Source of the DNA: Pleurodeles waltl
Taxonomy: Eukaryota > Chordata > Amphibia > Caudata > Salamandridae
Direction: 5' to 3'
Assembly: GCF_031143425.1 (NCBI RefSeq)
Contig: NC_090445.1
Location: 816,928,317 to 816,992,316 of the forward strand
Length of the DNA: 64,000 nucleotides
Under the pieces are notes generated by a model. It searched no databases and was not told the DNA's origin. It saw only the letters and a list, made by a program, of their open reading frames with translations. Shown one piece after another: positions 11,261 through 23,308 of this stretch. The position numbers and the translations under genes were made by a program. Positions within the stretch are counted from its first letter, which is position 1. Every line of letters begins with the position of its first letter.

Positions 11261-11925
11261 AGAGCACAGAATCAGTGAAAGAAGAAGAGAAAAAAAAGAG
11301 TGAGCCAATAAATTGCTGGTTCCGACCAACTTGATCCTCACAGCTAGCTACAGTCCCTTACTATCATACTGTTTGGTTTGAAGGACTGTGAAAATCAAAA
11401 TCACTAAAAAATCCTATCAGCTAAATAATGAGCTCACAGATGTTTCTTGGGGCTTTATTTTTTATTGTGGTCAGCAAAGCCATAGTACTCCTTCAAGACT
11501 CCTAAAACCATCCGCAGAACTTGCTCGTGTTCCCGAGCTATTGGAAGATGGAGCTACATCTGGGCATAAACTCCCTAAATGCAATCAGCTATCTAGCAAG
11601 AGAGCCCATAAAAGGAACCATTCAAAAGGTCTTTCATAGCACTTCCATAGAAGTGTTGAAGGTGACTTGCAAACAAAAGGGGTCTTAATACACTGTAGAG
11701 AAAATTCTAAGTCAAAGTAACCAGATAAAAGCCCTTTCCATTATAGATGCACACTTGTGAGGAACAGAAAGCTGTGGTCTGGGTATTTCATGGAGGCCCT
11801 TCCTGATTACATAAGTTAAGTTTGGAAGCTGTGATCAATTTTGTCCCAGATATCCTGTCTAGCAAAGCGCTGGGAGAAGATTACAACTTCCTAGAAAACG
11901 TATTGTCTGTTACACCTGGTATCCT
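11261..11925. other. Unassigned, probably retroelement interior
   Basis: No gene signature is readable. It lies between the Gag remnant and the inserted 2.1-kb repeat, so it is probably leftover internal sequence of the same LTR element. Confidence 0.3.
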
Positions 11926-14035
11926 TGTTGTGGCTTGTCCCCTAATTGTTTGCCTTCAGACCTACTGTTTTGCTGGCTTTAGGACTCTGTGCACTTTACC
12001 ACCATTAACCCATGCTAAAGTGCTTGTGCTCTCTCCTTAAAACATGATGGAATTGATCTGCATCCAATTGGCATATTTAATGTACTTGTACGTTCCTTGT
12101 AAAGTGGCACTACCAGTCCCCAGGCCTGTAAATGAATTGCTACCAGTGGGACTGCAGGATTGATTGTGCGATCCACTTACATAACACTTTAAAGATGTCT
12201 CAGTTCTGCCACAGCAGCCTGTATGTGATTGTGCCATCAACTTATGTAACACTTTAAAGATGTCTCACGCCTGTCACAGCAGCCTATATGTGCAGTTTTA
12301 AACTGCCATTTCAACCTGATGAAATAAACGTTTTCCCAGGCCCACATCTTCCTTTTTGATAGTTGGGTATGCAGTTGTTAGCCTTACATACCCTGGTAAT
12401 GAAATATTGTTAACATAGTTTTTCACAACTGCAAGGCCTACCTCTCTCAAAGGATAACATTTGCTTACCTTATTATAATTATTAAGCCGTAACATCCAAA
12501 GGGGAAAAGGTAACTTATTCATGTTTGCTGTCTTGAATTGTAATGAACAATCCTAACTTATGGCGAAGTCAGAATTGCATCACAGTTTTGAAAATCCTTT
12601 TTCAGATTGTTGTCATTTTCTTGCCTTATCCATTTAGTGCCTGCAGACAGTGTCTGGGTCACAGAACTGAGTGTAGCTGACAGGTGGGTTCTGTCTATTC
12701 CTCCTAGACAGCACACACAAAAGAGTTTAGCTGTGCCTGAAAGGACCATCACTAGCAGGATGGGAAGGTGGAGTTGGGCACAGCCCTACTTACACTTGTG
12801 TAGGTTGTGTTCTGCCTCAACAGAGAGGACTGTATAAACCTAGGAGTTAATCTGGAGCCAGGACAGGGAAGGCAGAAAGCATGGATATTTCAACAGGAAA
12901 CCTGTAGAAGCTTCTCCCTCTTCAAAGGAAGACCCAGGTATATATATTGGACTCCAGACACTAACTCTTCAGTACATTTCTAGACCTTTGGCTACTCTGC
13001 CAGGAAGAATGACTGCTGTGCTGCTGAATAGACTGTCACTGTATTGGACTACTTCACTGAAGGACTGCTGTCCTGCTGTGCTGACCTGTCCTTGCTGCCC
13101 TCCTGCCTGGGTGAGAAGTACTTGACCTGCATCTGTTGAACCCAGGACCACCAGAGTGACTCCAAGGGCTAGTTGATTGCCCTCTTGACTTAAGCCTCAG
13201 GGACATAAGACTCCAACAATCTTGACTCCGACACCTGGACTCTGCCATCTTAGATTCTTCACTGCTAGGTGGTGCCACCTCAGTCCTGGACCCTTGGAAG
13301 TGGGCCTACAGTGCTCTGCCAGCCTATGTGAACCTAACAATACCATTTCACCTCCCCTGCTATGCGGTGCAACCCGGAGCATAACCACAGCATCGCCTCT
13401 GCTGTGTGGATCTTCTCTGTCGTAAAGACCCACATTGCCTTCACAGGCCACAATCTCCTCAGAACTGCCATATCACCCTGGCTGTGCAGCACAATGGACT
13501 TCACATCACAAGCTTTCATCACCAGGATCCTTGATGATTATGCAGGACCTTGCACCGCAGCCTCGCTGCACCGCGGAACCAATGCATCACTTCAGCAGTG
13601 CTATGCGTATTCCATGCAGACCCTCACAACACTCAGCAAACCAGGATTTAAGTTACTTTGTTCAGCGGGTCTAACTAGTTCCCAGTAGACAGCCTACGCT
13701 TTAATGCTGTCAGCCTGAACTTGTGACTTTGCCCTGGTTTGGCACGACCAGATTGATGTTTTGATGTTTTGTTCTTTATTTATTAAAAATTACTTTATTT
13801 TTCCAACCTGGTGTGGGATTATTCATGTGTGGTGTTTTCAATTTATTACTGTTTGAAGTGTTGCACAAATACTTTACTCATTGCCTCTAAGCTAAGTCTG
13901 ACTACTCTGTGCTAAGCTACCAGAGGGCTGAGCACAGGTTAATTTGGGGTGTGCTTGTGCCTCACATTGACAAGGAATGTTGTTTCTCCCTGAGTAGGGT
14001 CTCACCCCGCTCAACCAGTAACCCAATATCTTACA
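11926..14035 (+). repeat. 2.1-kb LTR-like dispersed repeat, copy 1
   Basis: It starts TGTTGTGGC and ends ATATCTTACA, matching the TG...CA form of LTRs. It is collinear with copies at 32759-34827 and 36602-38610. Shared words include ACTTTACC, GCTAAAGTGCTTGTG, GGCCTGTAAAT and, near the end, ATTGCCTCTAA and TGACAAGGA. A TATA-like TATATATAT lies at 12939-12947, followed by CTCCAGACACTAACTCTTC and CAGTACATTTCTAGACC; the same TATA-plus-leader arrangement recurs in the other copies. This copy also has an internal ~65-bp duplication at about 12161-12290. No internal coding region is attached, so it resembles a solo LTR. The family is unnamed here. Confidence 0.6.
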
Positions 14036-14249
14036 CTGACTCAGACTAAAAGACCTTAATCGTTAAACCCTTGAACTGTCAAGAACCAGGTCACAAAATG
14101 TTGCCCCAGTTTCTCATATGCCTCTGACAGACCACCAATTTGTGAATATCTGGCTTGGAAAGAACCAGTGATGGCTGTACTCCAAGGTCATGAAACATCA
14201 ATCACATTCCAGGAGGTCTTTTCTGAGATCAGCCCCCTTTCTTTCAGGT

Positions 14250-14760
14250 GGCTCCTGTTCAGACTCCAATCTCTTCTTGTTCTACTAGTATATAAGGAGC
14301 CTCTGATCGGCTAGCTCACCACTGCATCACTACTCCTCTGCCATCTTTCTGCTATTGGAGTTTTAACTCCTGCCCTGCTCCAGCCCGTCTTCGGGCAATG
14401 GTCTAGTTAGTGCTCCAGCTCTGTGGCAACTCCTGCTCTTTCTCCTTCTCCAGCTTTTCTCTACTTTGGCCAGATCCACCTCAGTCCCAGTCCTGCCAGC
14501 CCCAGCTCAGCTCACATCCCCCCTGCTTTAGCTCGAGGTCTGCGCCAGTTCTGTTACTATCTACACCCAAAACTTCAATCTTGCATAAACAATCGACAAT
14601 TGGAGGTTTTTCTGTGCATGTTCAGAATTTTGCACCTGCCATATATATAGAGCATCATCTCTGTAAACGTTTGAGATAGATAGCGTAGATTCCAGAATGG
14701 ACTATCCTTTCCTCAGAGCCTCTAAAGAAGGGATTCCAACCTCTACATTCAGCCCTTTAC
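14250..14760 (+). repeat. LTR-like dispersed repeat, copy B
   Basis: It aligns with copy A (8495-9917) but lacks the MITE. Where copy A has the TTA-flanked insertion, this copy reads GGAGTTTTAACTCC. A TATA box TATATAAGG lies at 14289-14297, just before the shared GCCTCTGATC. Shared blocks end with CTACATTCAGCCCTTTAC. This copy would be the 3' LTR of the decayed gypsy-like element, or an independent solo copy. Confidence 0.45.
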
Positions 14761-14764
14761 ACCA

Positions 14765-15199
14765 CCACACATATAATCAGTCTGTGGGCGGCCCAGCACA
14801 GCAGGGAATGATCTCTGGTAAAAACACGTGAAAAATGTATGCTTACGAAAGAAAACCTTTTCTTAAAGATAGCATCCACTTTTCAGATGCATGCTTCTAT
14901 GCCCACTCCTCAGGACTGTGGAGAAAACAAGCATTGGCAAAGCTAATAAATTTGATGTTGTATGGTATGTGCCTGACTGAGCCACGTTATCGAATCATCA
15001 AACCTATTCACTTTGCTAATTTTTGCCTTCGTTTTTGTTTGCATATGCCCATCAGTGCCATCAAAAGTTATCATGGTGAGCTTTCTCTCATGCATGTGTT
15101 CTCATATCTACATACAGTACAGGTGCAGATGCACCCATTGTAATTTGGTCATGGTCCACTATAAAGAGTGTGGATAAATGTCATAAATCAGTAGAGGTT

Positions 15200-15200
<1 letters not shown>
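14765..15200. other. Unassigned sequence
   Basis: No feature is recognised; only short frames without a signature are present. Confidence 0.4.

Positions 15201-15201
<1 letters not shown>

Positions 15202-15281
<80 letters not shown>
15202..15281. repeat. (AT)40 microsatellite
   Basis: An uninterrupted AT dinucleotide run of about 80 bp. It creates a spurious Tyr/Ile repeat reading frame. Confidence 0.98.
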
Positions 15282-15930
15282 CTTGGATGCTAACATCTCT
15301 GTATCTTACTGGCCTCTGTACATTTTCCTGGGATAAACCACATGATAGCATTTTATGAATTCTCTTTTCGTCTCCGAGAGCAGGACCTTCTCATTCACAA
15401 GACAGATGCAAGACAATGGCATTTTCGAGACATCAGCCACACACGCGGATATTTATGACATTATATTCAAAGATGGGCACAGATAAAGTTCCATTGCATG
15501 ATATTCTAATGGAATCGATGGCATTTATACATAGGACTGGCAAGTCCTGTCAACCATTTCTAAGGCATGGCTCAGTTTAGCAATATTGGACATGCGATGT
15601 GTAATCTATAAACTACTTAGCAAGCAGCATAATTTCCTTATTTAATTATTTAATACTAGATTACTGACAGCATGCTTATAGCGAGAAAACAATTGTAACG
15701 GACGCACGTTTTCATTACTCTCTTACTCTCATTCTCTTGGCATGTGCAGCATTCGCTTCTCACTGGGCCTCATTTAGCGATATGCTTTAATGGTGGTATC
15801 CACCAAAAACTGGTCTGCCCAACCCTTGGTTCTCGCACCTGCTTTAGGAGTGGGAAATCACTGTGTGTTTGACCGCAGAGCCTTATTACAACAGTTATAA
15901 TGACTTAACAAGCATCCTGGCAGTAATTCT
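15282..15930. other. Unassigned sequence
   Basis: Nothing is recognised upstream of the LINE that begins near 15934. Confidence 0.4.
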
Positions 15931-15933
15931 TAA

Positions 15934-17400
15934 TTGTTAATACATGTACTTACAATTCAAACCATTTTTTCTTCAGCATCTAAAGCGATCTTTCAAATTG
16001 TTTCTGAACTTTCAAACTCGACAGCCACCCCACCTATCACGCCCTGTCAGAATCTCTGCGATTCTCTCAGGTCCCTTTTCATGAATAAAGTCCATCAAAA
16101 AAGGAATATTCCACCCAGCCCCTTGCATAATAGTCTGTCGTTTGAAGATATAAATACAAGTAAACTTGGGTCCTTCCCGGAGATAAGCAAAGACGACCTA
16201 ATAAACCTGCTGAAAAAGTTTATTCAGGGTCGCCCAATGATTCCTGCCCTCCAAATGCTTGTGATTCTCTTGGTAGTTGAAGACATGCGTAAGGAGGTGG
16301 ATAGAGACAACAATCAAGCCCTTTTCTACCTGACAGCAGGCTTTGACATTGCCGACTACTTTCTTTTGGTGGACCCAGTCAAGGCTGCAGGGCTGCAGGA
16401 CGTGGCTTTCAACTGGATTGCCTCTACTCTGAAGGACAGATGTAAATCAGACACTCCCTCTTTCGTTCTCCTGAAGGCCATTTTAATTGTGGGGTGCCCC
16501 AAGGTTCCTCTCTCTCCCCTGATCTCTTTAATCTCTATATCCGTCCTCTGGTTCATTCTCGCAAAAACATGAAAGTCAACATTTTTAGTTATGTTGATGA
16601 CATGCAACTCCTTTTCACGATTTATAAAACACCTAATTCGAAGGGGCATTTCCAAGACACCATGCTTCATCTGAGATTGGATAATCAGCAACCATCTGAA
16701 ACTAAACTCTGATAAATCAGAGATAGTATTCACCAAAAATAGGTTCGACCTCTGGAGTTCCTCATTCTGGCCCAATGAGATGGGTTCCCCCCCATCGCCT
16801 AAGAAAACGGTAAAATGGCTTGGCTTTATTATTGATGTGGAGCTATCTTTGAAACAGCAGATTGTTTCAGTGATATCATCCTGCTTTCTCCAACTTTGCA
16901 GAATCAAGAAGATAAAGACATTTCTTACCACAGATGCATTTGCCCAGGTTTTAACTGCTTTAGTCATGTCAAGATTGACTATGCCAGTTCCCAAGCGACA
17001 AAGGAGCTTCATTGGCTTCCTGTTGCACAGTGATCCATATACAAAGCTTGTTGCAATATTTTCAAGTCCCCGCACACGAATAGTCCAGCTTTTATCGAAT
17101 CTCGGATCCATATGTACTCCCCCACTAAGGATATTAGATCCGCTCATCTACATAATAATTTGGTGGGTACTCAATTTAGGAGGAATAGGTCTGGTGGAGT
17201 CAGGCTCTCAGTCACTGCTCCCCGTGTCTGGAACTCCCTGCCTCTGGAATTTAGGACAACCACAAACTATTGAAAGTACAGACAAATGCTGAAGACTTGG
17301 ATCTTTAAGCAAGCATATTAATTTGTTTTCTGAGTCGTGGTGAGACATTTACCTAGAGCCAAGAGACGTTTGGTGGATGTGTGCTCTATAAACTCCAGTA
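15934..17400 (+). mobile_element. L2/CR1-type LINE, 5'-truncated and frameshifted
   Basis: From about 15965 one frame reads ASKAIFQIVSELSNS and NLCDSLRSLFMNKVHQKRN, the segment that precedes the RT in L2-like elements. Then come FYLTAGFDIADYFLLVD (the 'LLDLTAAFDTVDH' block), AAGLQDVAFNWIASTLKDR, and in a new frame NCGVPQGSSLSPDLFNLYI (about 16485-16540) and the catalytic FSYVDDMQLLF (about 16580). A third frame carries VKWLGFIIDVELS (about 16810) and the C-terminal helices. The 3' end is a TAACATAACATAA-type simple tail near 17395-17412. The catalytic DD pair is intact, but at least two frameshifts and the missing endonuclease leave it inactive. The long antisense frame at 16356-17147 is a shadow. 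Confidence 0.85.
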
Positions 17401-17412
17401 ACATAACATAAT

Positions 17413-18400
17413 ATGTATTATTTGAGTAAAAAATTCACCTTTAGCTCTCAGCCTGGTTCCTCTATCTCACACTATTATTTGTCCCTTAGTGATTTGGTAA
17501 AGACTTACAAAACTCTTCAATTGACCATAGGTGCTTATTGTCCTCTAAGTAATTTAGGAAATACTCAGGTTAACCGGTGCTTTCTGGGAAGACTTTCTGT
17601 CTTCCAGACTAGAATTTCAACAAGTGTACTTGTCTGTCCTACTTACGTTTATTATCAAAGTGGTACTTTCTCACACTTATTGCTACATTGTTGTTTTATT
17701 TGTTGTTCTGCCTTCTTCTGCACCAGTAATACCCTCATCTGCCATTAGTCACTTGTGTTAATCCATTAGAATTTTTGAAATCTCCATTTTAATCCAACCA
17801 TTTTAATCCAGCCAGAGCTTTTTGGCACTGCTGAAGGGAATGTAAGTCAAGAGGCATGAGAGTTCATTGCATGTGCAGCAAAATTGCCTGTTTATCTTAG
17901 TGGCCCTGAAAGAGAGATCTTTCTTGGTACTTACATGTTTTAAACATCTGTCTTCCTCTGCTAACATTAAAGGTCTAGTGGGGATATGGAGATGCTTTAC
18001 ACGAGATGCCATATTACACACACTTTGCACTAGTACAAATAATGTTGCAAAATCATTTTGTATTATTTTATTACATCTATAATATAATAAGGAATTATTT
18101 GTGCAAACACATTGCATCCTATTCCATATTACAGGAAGGTTTTGGACCAAGGGAAAAATGAGAAAATAGATTAAAATTACATTCAGCTCTGGTACTAATT
18201 ACACAGCCAGAAGATGCACTACCAGTGAAAAAATAAAGACAGGTAAAAGTGCTTTGAAAAAGCAAGTTACTCTGGCAGATTTTAAGTGTAAGAAGAAATT
18301 AGAAGTAACTATGACCATCACAGAGTTTAAGAAATTTTTAACACAATTCAAGACTACACAATTCTAGAAAGATCCTAAACATTTCACGCACCAAGGTACC
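17413..18400. other. Unassigned sequence
   Basis: No gene is recognised. The right part, from about 18180, is rich in short coding-like words and may be the degenerate 5' end of the Penelope-like element that follows. Confidence 0.35.
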
Positions 18401-20590
18401 TTCCCATACTTGAAGGCTGATTTCCAACCGACCACTGCGGCTCATCTAAGGAGATCAATTTGTTTGACTCATAAGGAAGTGAATAAAATCAAAGGAAACA
18501 AAGAACAAGAGGCTAAGTACCCAGGAGAGGGCATCAACTTTATGTTCTGGGATATGGACCTCAGGAGATTAATAATGCCTACTTTGGAAGGTGTCCTTTC
18601 CATGGAGTTCCACCAACACACATACCATCAACAGTTTTGCCTTGGTTTCCTACAAAAAAGGATTAAACACCTTTTTTTAGACAGGTGCAAAGAGAGAGGA
18701 AGAGGAGGACCAACGCAAGAGAAAGAACAGTCCAATGGGGTGAAGAGATGATACACCCGGAGAGAAAGGCTCACACACAATCTAAGCACTATAGTTTTCA
18801 CTACTGAGCAAAACAAAATACTGAACTTAGGGGTAGGATTTCTTTGCAGATCAAAACTTGACAAATGTACCCTTCGGAAAGCGATCTCAGATATTTTTAG
18901 ACAAATATGTCTTAAAATTTACTTCACAAACATGAGACCAACAACTGGGGACATCATTCAGAAAACATGTCTAAGGAGAAAGTCAACTTTATTTCTCTCC
19001 TCAAATTCAATGTCCCACCACCTGCTAGCCTGCAAAAAGGCAGTTATCAAAGACATTGACTCACTAAGTTTAAGTACAACAAATCATTTCCACAATCCAA
19101 GATAAAAAAGAATAACAAGCTCTTCAAGAATTGGTGAACAAGGAAGTAGAAGTGGTAGTCATGCCAATAGACATGTACACAGCTGAAAGCCTGCAGGTGG
19201 TTAACAATGAGAGGAGACATAAGCAACTAGAAAAGGATCCTACATTGGACATTGTGGAAGGTATTCCATTCATGATTGATTCATGAAAAGGTAAAGGCTG
19301 GATCACCAAACAGGAGGCAGATTTTTTTCAGCAAAACATCCCAGGGTCCCTGGGTCCCTTAATTCTACATATTGCCAAAGTGCACAAAGGGACACAGCCT
19401 CTGCCCAGAAGACTTATTCTATACATCATTGTATCAATATTGGAACCCTAGCCTTTAGTTTTAGGTTGGTTCCTAAGAATAGAAAATATATTCTGAAAGT
19501 CGTAGAAGGTATATCATATGATCCCAAATCGGAAATACTAGTAACCAGTGATTTTGAGCTCTTATACACTAGTATTGTGCAAGAATAATCACTCAATGTA
19601 ATTGACAAATCTTATCACTGATGTACAGTAGGATTCCATACCACAGAGAGACTTTCTACTAGATTGCATGTACATGATCCAATCTGGGAACTATTTTCAA
19701 TTTGAAAAGGAATTTGTTTTACAAACATGCAGGACTTCAGTGAGAAGCACATTCACCCCAAATATTGCCACCCGTAAGTATATGCCTAAGAGAAGAAGCA
19801 TGTTCTGAATGATGAAAACCGATTCAACAACAACATCAGGTCCTGGAAATATTATATAAACTACATCCTCATAATATTGAAGTGTGGTGAAAAGTAGGTA
19901 GAAGCCTTTACAATATGGATTAAGAACTGCAATACATTTCTGCAGTTCACAATGAGAAAAGTATTGTTCCTGGACCTTCAGATATCAGCATGCAATAATA
20001 CTCTGAAGTTTGATGTGCAAAGTCTTGTACAAACCAACAGTTAGGAATACTTTCATGAGGGTTTCCATCCAAGATCTCTAAGAGGTAACCAGTGGGACAG
20101 CAACTAAGGTTGAGAAGACATTGCATGGAAAAATCTGATTATAAACTACACGCGGACAGACCAACCAGCAAACTGAGGGAATGAGGATAGCAAGATAAAA
20201 TTATCAATCAAGCTAAAAACAAATGACTAAACAGTTTCTGTCTATTATTATTACAAACCTTTGAGAAAGCTAAGAATGACAAGTTGATCTGTGTGACCAC
20301 TTCTGGGACTTACTCCAAGATCCTGAAGAAGATTGTGAATATGGATTTGAGGATCTTCAAATGGGGAGCTCTAAAATTTGAGAACCCCAATGTTCTCATT
20401 TGGAAGAGGAAAGTCGATCAGAGACATTAGACCCAGACCAAAATACCAGCTGACACTGGTCAGACCATTAATTACAAGTCATTTCCCAAGGGGGAACTGC
20501 AATATTTGTATGCTTACAGAAAAAGCCACAGAAGTTGATTCAGCACTCAAAAATCCAAAGAAAAAAAAAAAACTACATGAATTGTAATTT
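18400..20590 (+). mobile_element. Penelope-like element (PLE), degenerate
   Basis: Conserved PLE words occur in order, in changing frames. NLSTIVFTTEQNKILNLGVG (about 18778) corresponds to 'NLSS..LT..E..LL.KGL.F'. LHIAKVHKG (about 19365) corresponds to 'LPKIHK'. LVTSDFELLYTSI (about 19538) corresponds to 'LVT.DV.SLYT.IPH'. DFLLDCMYMIQSGNYFQFEK precedes LQTC. The block 'RYIDDIFII' appears as YINYILII, so both catalytic aspartates are lost. FLDLQISACNNTLKF (about 19971) and FHPRSLRGN follow. It closes with the Cys-rich linker GNCNICMLTEKATE (about 20497), after which no GIY-YIG endonuclease is visible. PLEs are retroelements related to telomerase in their RT. This copy is a many-times-broken fossil, truncated at the 3' side. 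Confidence 0.75.
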
Positions 20591-20594
20591 GGTC

Positions 20595-21113
20595 AATGTC
20601 TTTTAAGTAATTTTATACCTATGCAATCTGTGATATATTGCAATGGCAACCCATGTAATGCTATCTGTATTCAACCACCGATTCCATCTTGACCACTCAC
20701 TCAGTTTTCTGCTTAGCTTAGCTTCAAATGCTGTCACATCCGTGGCGCAGGTATTTTTCCACTCACAGCTTCTTTTCTACATTGAACGTGTTTTCGCTCT
20801 TCTCACCAGAGAAGGGAACATATCATGGGAGATGTGATGGGGATAAGAGTGTACCAGGGTGAGAATGTTTATAGCAGAGAACGGCTCTGTCTTGGAAATG
20901 CACATTGGGATCTGGCCAATTCTTTTGTCTGTTTTCAACACAGACCAAGTACAGCGAGCACTTGAAGTTCACAACTTACTCGAAGGGAGGGGGAAGGTTG
21001 CCAGAACCTTCCTTTTGGGTTTGTTTAAGATATATAAGGTGGGGCAACTTGGTGCTGAGACAGAAGAAACTCATTGTGAGGGTGGATGCACTGCTTGTGA
21101 GTCCCATTGGGGA
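20595..21113. other. Unassigned sequence
   Basis: No feature is recognised between the Penelope-like element and the small MITE. Confidence 0.4.
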
Positions 21114-21116
21114 CTA

Positions 21117-21288
21117 TGCGTCTGATTACGACCTTGGCGGATGGGATACTCCGTCACAAATGTGACAGATATCCCGCCCGCCATCTTACAAGTTTCATAG
21201 GACAAAATGGAACTTGTAAAACGGCGACCGGATATCCGTCACATTTGTTTTTACAGAGTATCCAATCCGCCAAGGTCGTAATCAGGCC
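21117..21288. mobile_element. 172-bp palindromic MITE
   Basis: The left arm CTGATTACGACCTTGGCGGA (from 21122) is matched by its complement at the right end (TCCGCCAAGGTCGTAATCAG, ending 21285), with GGATACTC-type sequence inside both arms. CTA flanks both sides at 21114-21116 and 21289-21291, a plausible 3-bp target duplication. The end sequence resembles the left terminus of element B (CATTATGACATTGGCGGT), so a B-type Harbinger transposase is the likely mobiliser. There is no coding capacity. Confidence 0.7.
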
Positions 21289-21291
21289 CTA

Positions 21292-22829
21292 TTTCTCCTG
21301 TTTCAGCTGTTCATGGTTCCACAGTTTGGCATTGGCTAGGACAAGGATGATGTTGGATTCGGTCCTCAAGGTGATGCATTTTTAATTCTTAATTATCTAG
21401 CTTTGCATGGATAAATATATATAAATATAAATATTCACTGCATACATATTCGTTGTTGATGTATTTCACTTCTTTTTCTTATTATTATTCAACTGCTGTG
21501 ATTATTTTTGGTATCTGCAAATGTTTTGCTGCATTCAAGTTAAATGCTCATGTTAATATTTTTGTATGCCCTCGTTTGGGAGCTGGGAAGTGCCTTGGAA
21601 AATTCATAACTCAGACTAACAGGGCTGTATTCTTTGCATTCTTTAGCCTGGTTCCCTCTTAGTTTGAAGCAAAGCAGAACAACCCAAAAAGTAATAACAA
21701 AGACAAAACTCGTAACACTGTTCTTTGACAAACGTCAGTACAGAGAATGATTTCAGATGGACTATAATTAACTCACTCAGTTTTCCGTCTAAACAGATTT
21801 TTACACATAAATACAGACGAAAACCTATTTTTCCTTTGTTTGTATTTATAAATTAGAAATAGGAAAATACTGATAAATTGTGTGTCACAGGTAAGTGAAA
21901 GGGTGGTGTACTTGTGCTTCACTTCCCAAACCACTTTAGCCCGGGTAAAATGTGCTGCTCGTATTGCACATTAGCAGGTGCAGTGGGGGACTCTGCAAGA
22001 AATGCGAGCGCTGGATTTTTTAAGCAGTGCTATCCAAGCACGGAGGGTTAATATGTGCATTAGCACTGATAGAAAGCTGCTGAAACCATCTGGCGGGGCC
22101 TGCTGTGGTCCGCACTGATAAAGAAGCCTGAGAATACTAATCAGTGGTGGCAAGGCAGAGACCTTTTAGCAGGTAGTGGTGTACTCGGCAGGAGATGGCA
22201 GGCATTGGGGAAATAAAAAAATGGATATACAGGCAGTGTACAAACGTGATGTTGACCCCGTTTAAAGAAAACATGAAATTCTTTCATATTTTTAACAGTT
22301 CGCATGTGGAATGACAGCTGCTTCTGCGCAATTAGCCCTCTATGGCCAGATGTGTGGATCACAGTTGCTTTCCTTTTCTGCAGTTGCCTTTGTAAAAGTA
22401 ATTTCCTATTTGCTTTCATGCCGCCTTCATTCCACTTCTGATCTTCCTCAAGAATGTAGCGCTTGCTCTTTGAGGACAGATTTTGTAACAGTGTGTGCTG
22501 ACAAGTATTTCAGGTACATTGCCAAAAGAGAGGCTGCATCCCCCAAAACCCCCCTAATAGAATGTACTGCTAAAGTTGCCTGCTTAACGTGCCCCAAGTG
22601 TCTGTAAATGCACACTTTTTGCTAAAATAGAACATTCCATTTTCCAGTGTTTTCAATTTAATTTGGTAACTTTTTAGGTACGTGCCATCTTTAAAATCCC
22701 TCCTTAGCCCCTCACGTGTATTTAATTTGTTTTATAGTGCCTCTCTTACCAGCGTAGGGTGTTGAAGCACTTCAATTCACACACACACACACAGACAATA
22801 AATCATACATGTATAAATCAGTGTATAGA
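21292..22829. other. Unassigned sequence with a small CA repeat
   Basis: No gene is recognised. A short (CA)7-type run lies near 22780-22793. Confidence 0.4.
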
Positions 22830-23308
22830 AATTATTATTATTATTATTAGATATTTGTAGAGCGCATGGCTACCCGGAGGCCTCCCAGCACTAATGCAGG
22901 ACCATTGAACAGATAAAGCTGACAGGCTTTAAAGGAAAAAGAAACGTCTTGAGCTTTTTACAAAACTGAAGTTCTGAGTTTTCTGATCGAAGCTCCAGTG
23001 ATTAAGATTTCCACAGATGATCCGCGTTGAAGACAAACGACCTGCCTCCCCATCTTACTTTATTAAACCGAAGTGTATTGATCAGTGAAGCTGAGGAAGA
23101 TCTGAGTGATCTCTGGGGGTTGAAAGGAGTTATAATATGTCTGAGAAAGGCCGGACCCCTACTGTGGAGTGCACAATGCACGTAGCAGGCAGGTTTAAAG
23201 TTAATGCACTGTTCAATGGGGAGCCACTGGAGGGAAACACAGAGCAGATTTAGCCGACTGGTGTCTCGGGGTACCCTTTAGAAGGTGGGCAGCCGCATTC
23301 TGCACCAC

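Noticed and set aside
15170..15358. Frame encoding a long Ile/Tyr repeat
   Set aside because: It is produced only by the (AT)n microsatellite.
16356..17147. 263-codon minus-strand frame, the longest open antisense frame near 16 kb
   Set aside because: It lies exactly antisense to the L2-type reverse transcriptase and has no family signature of its own.
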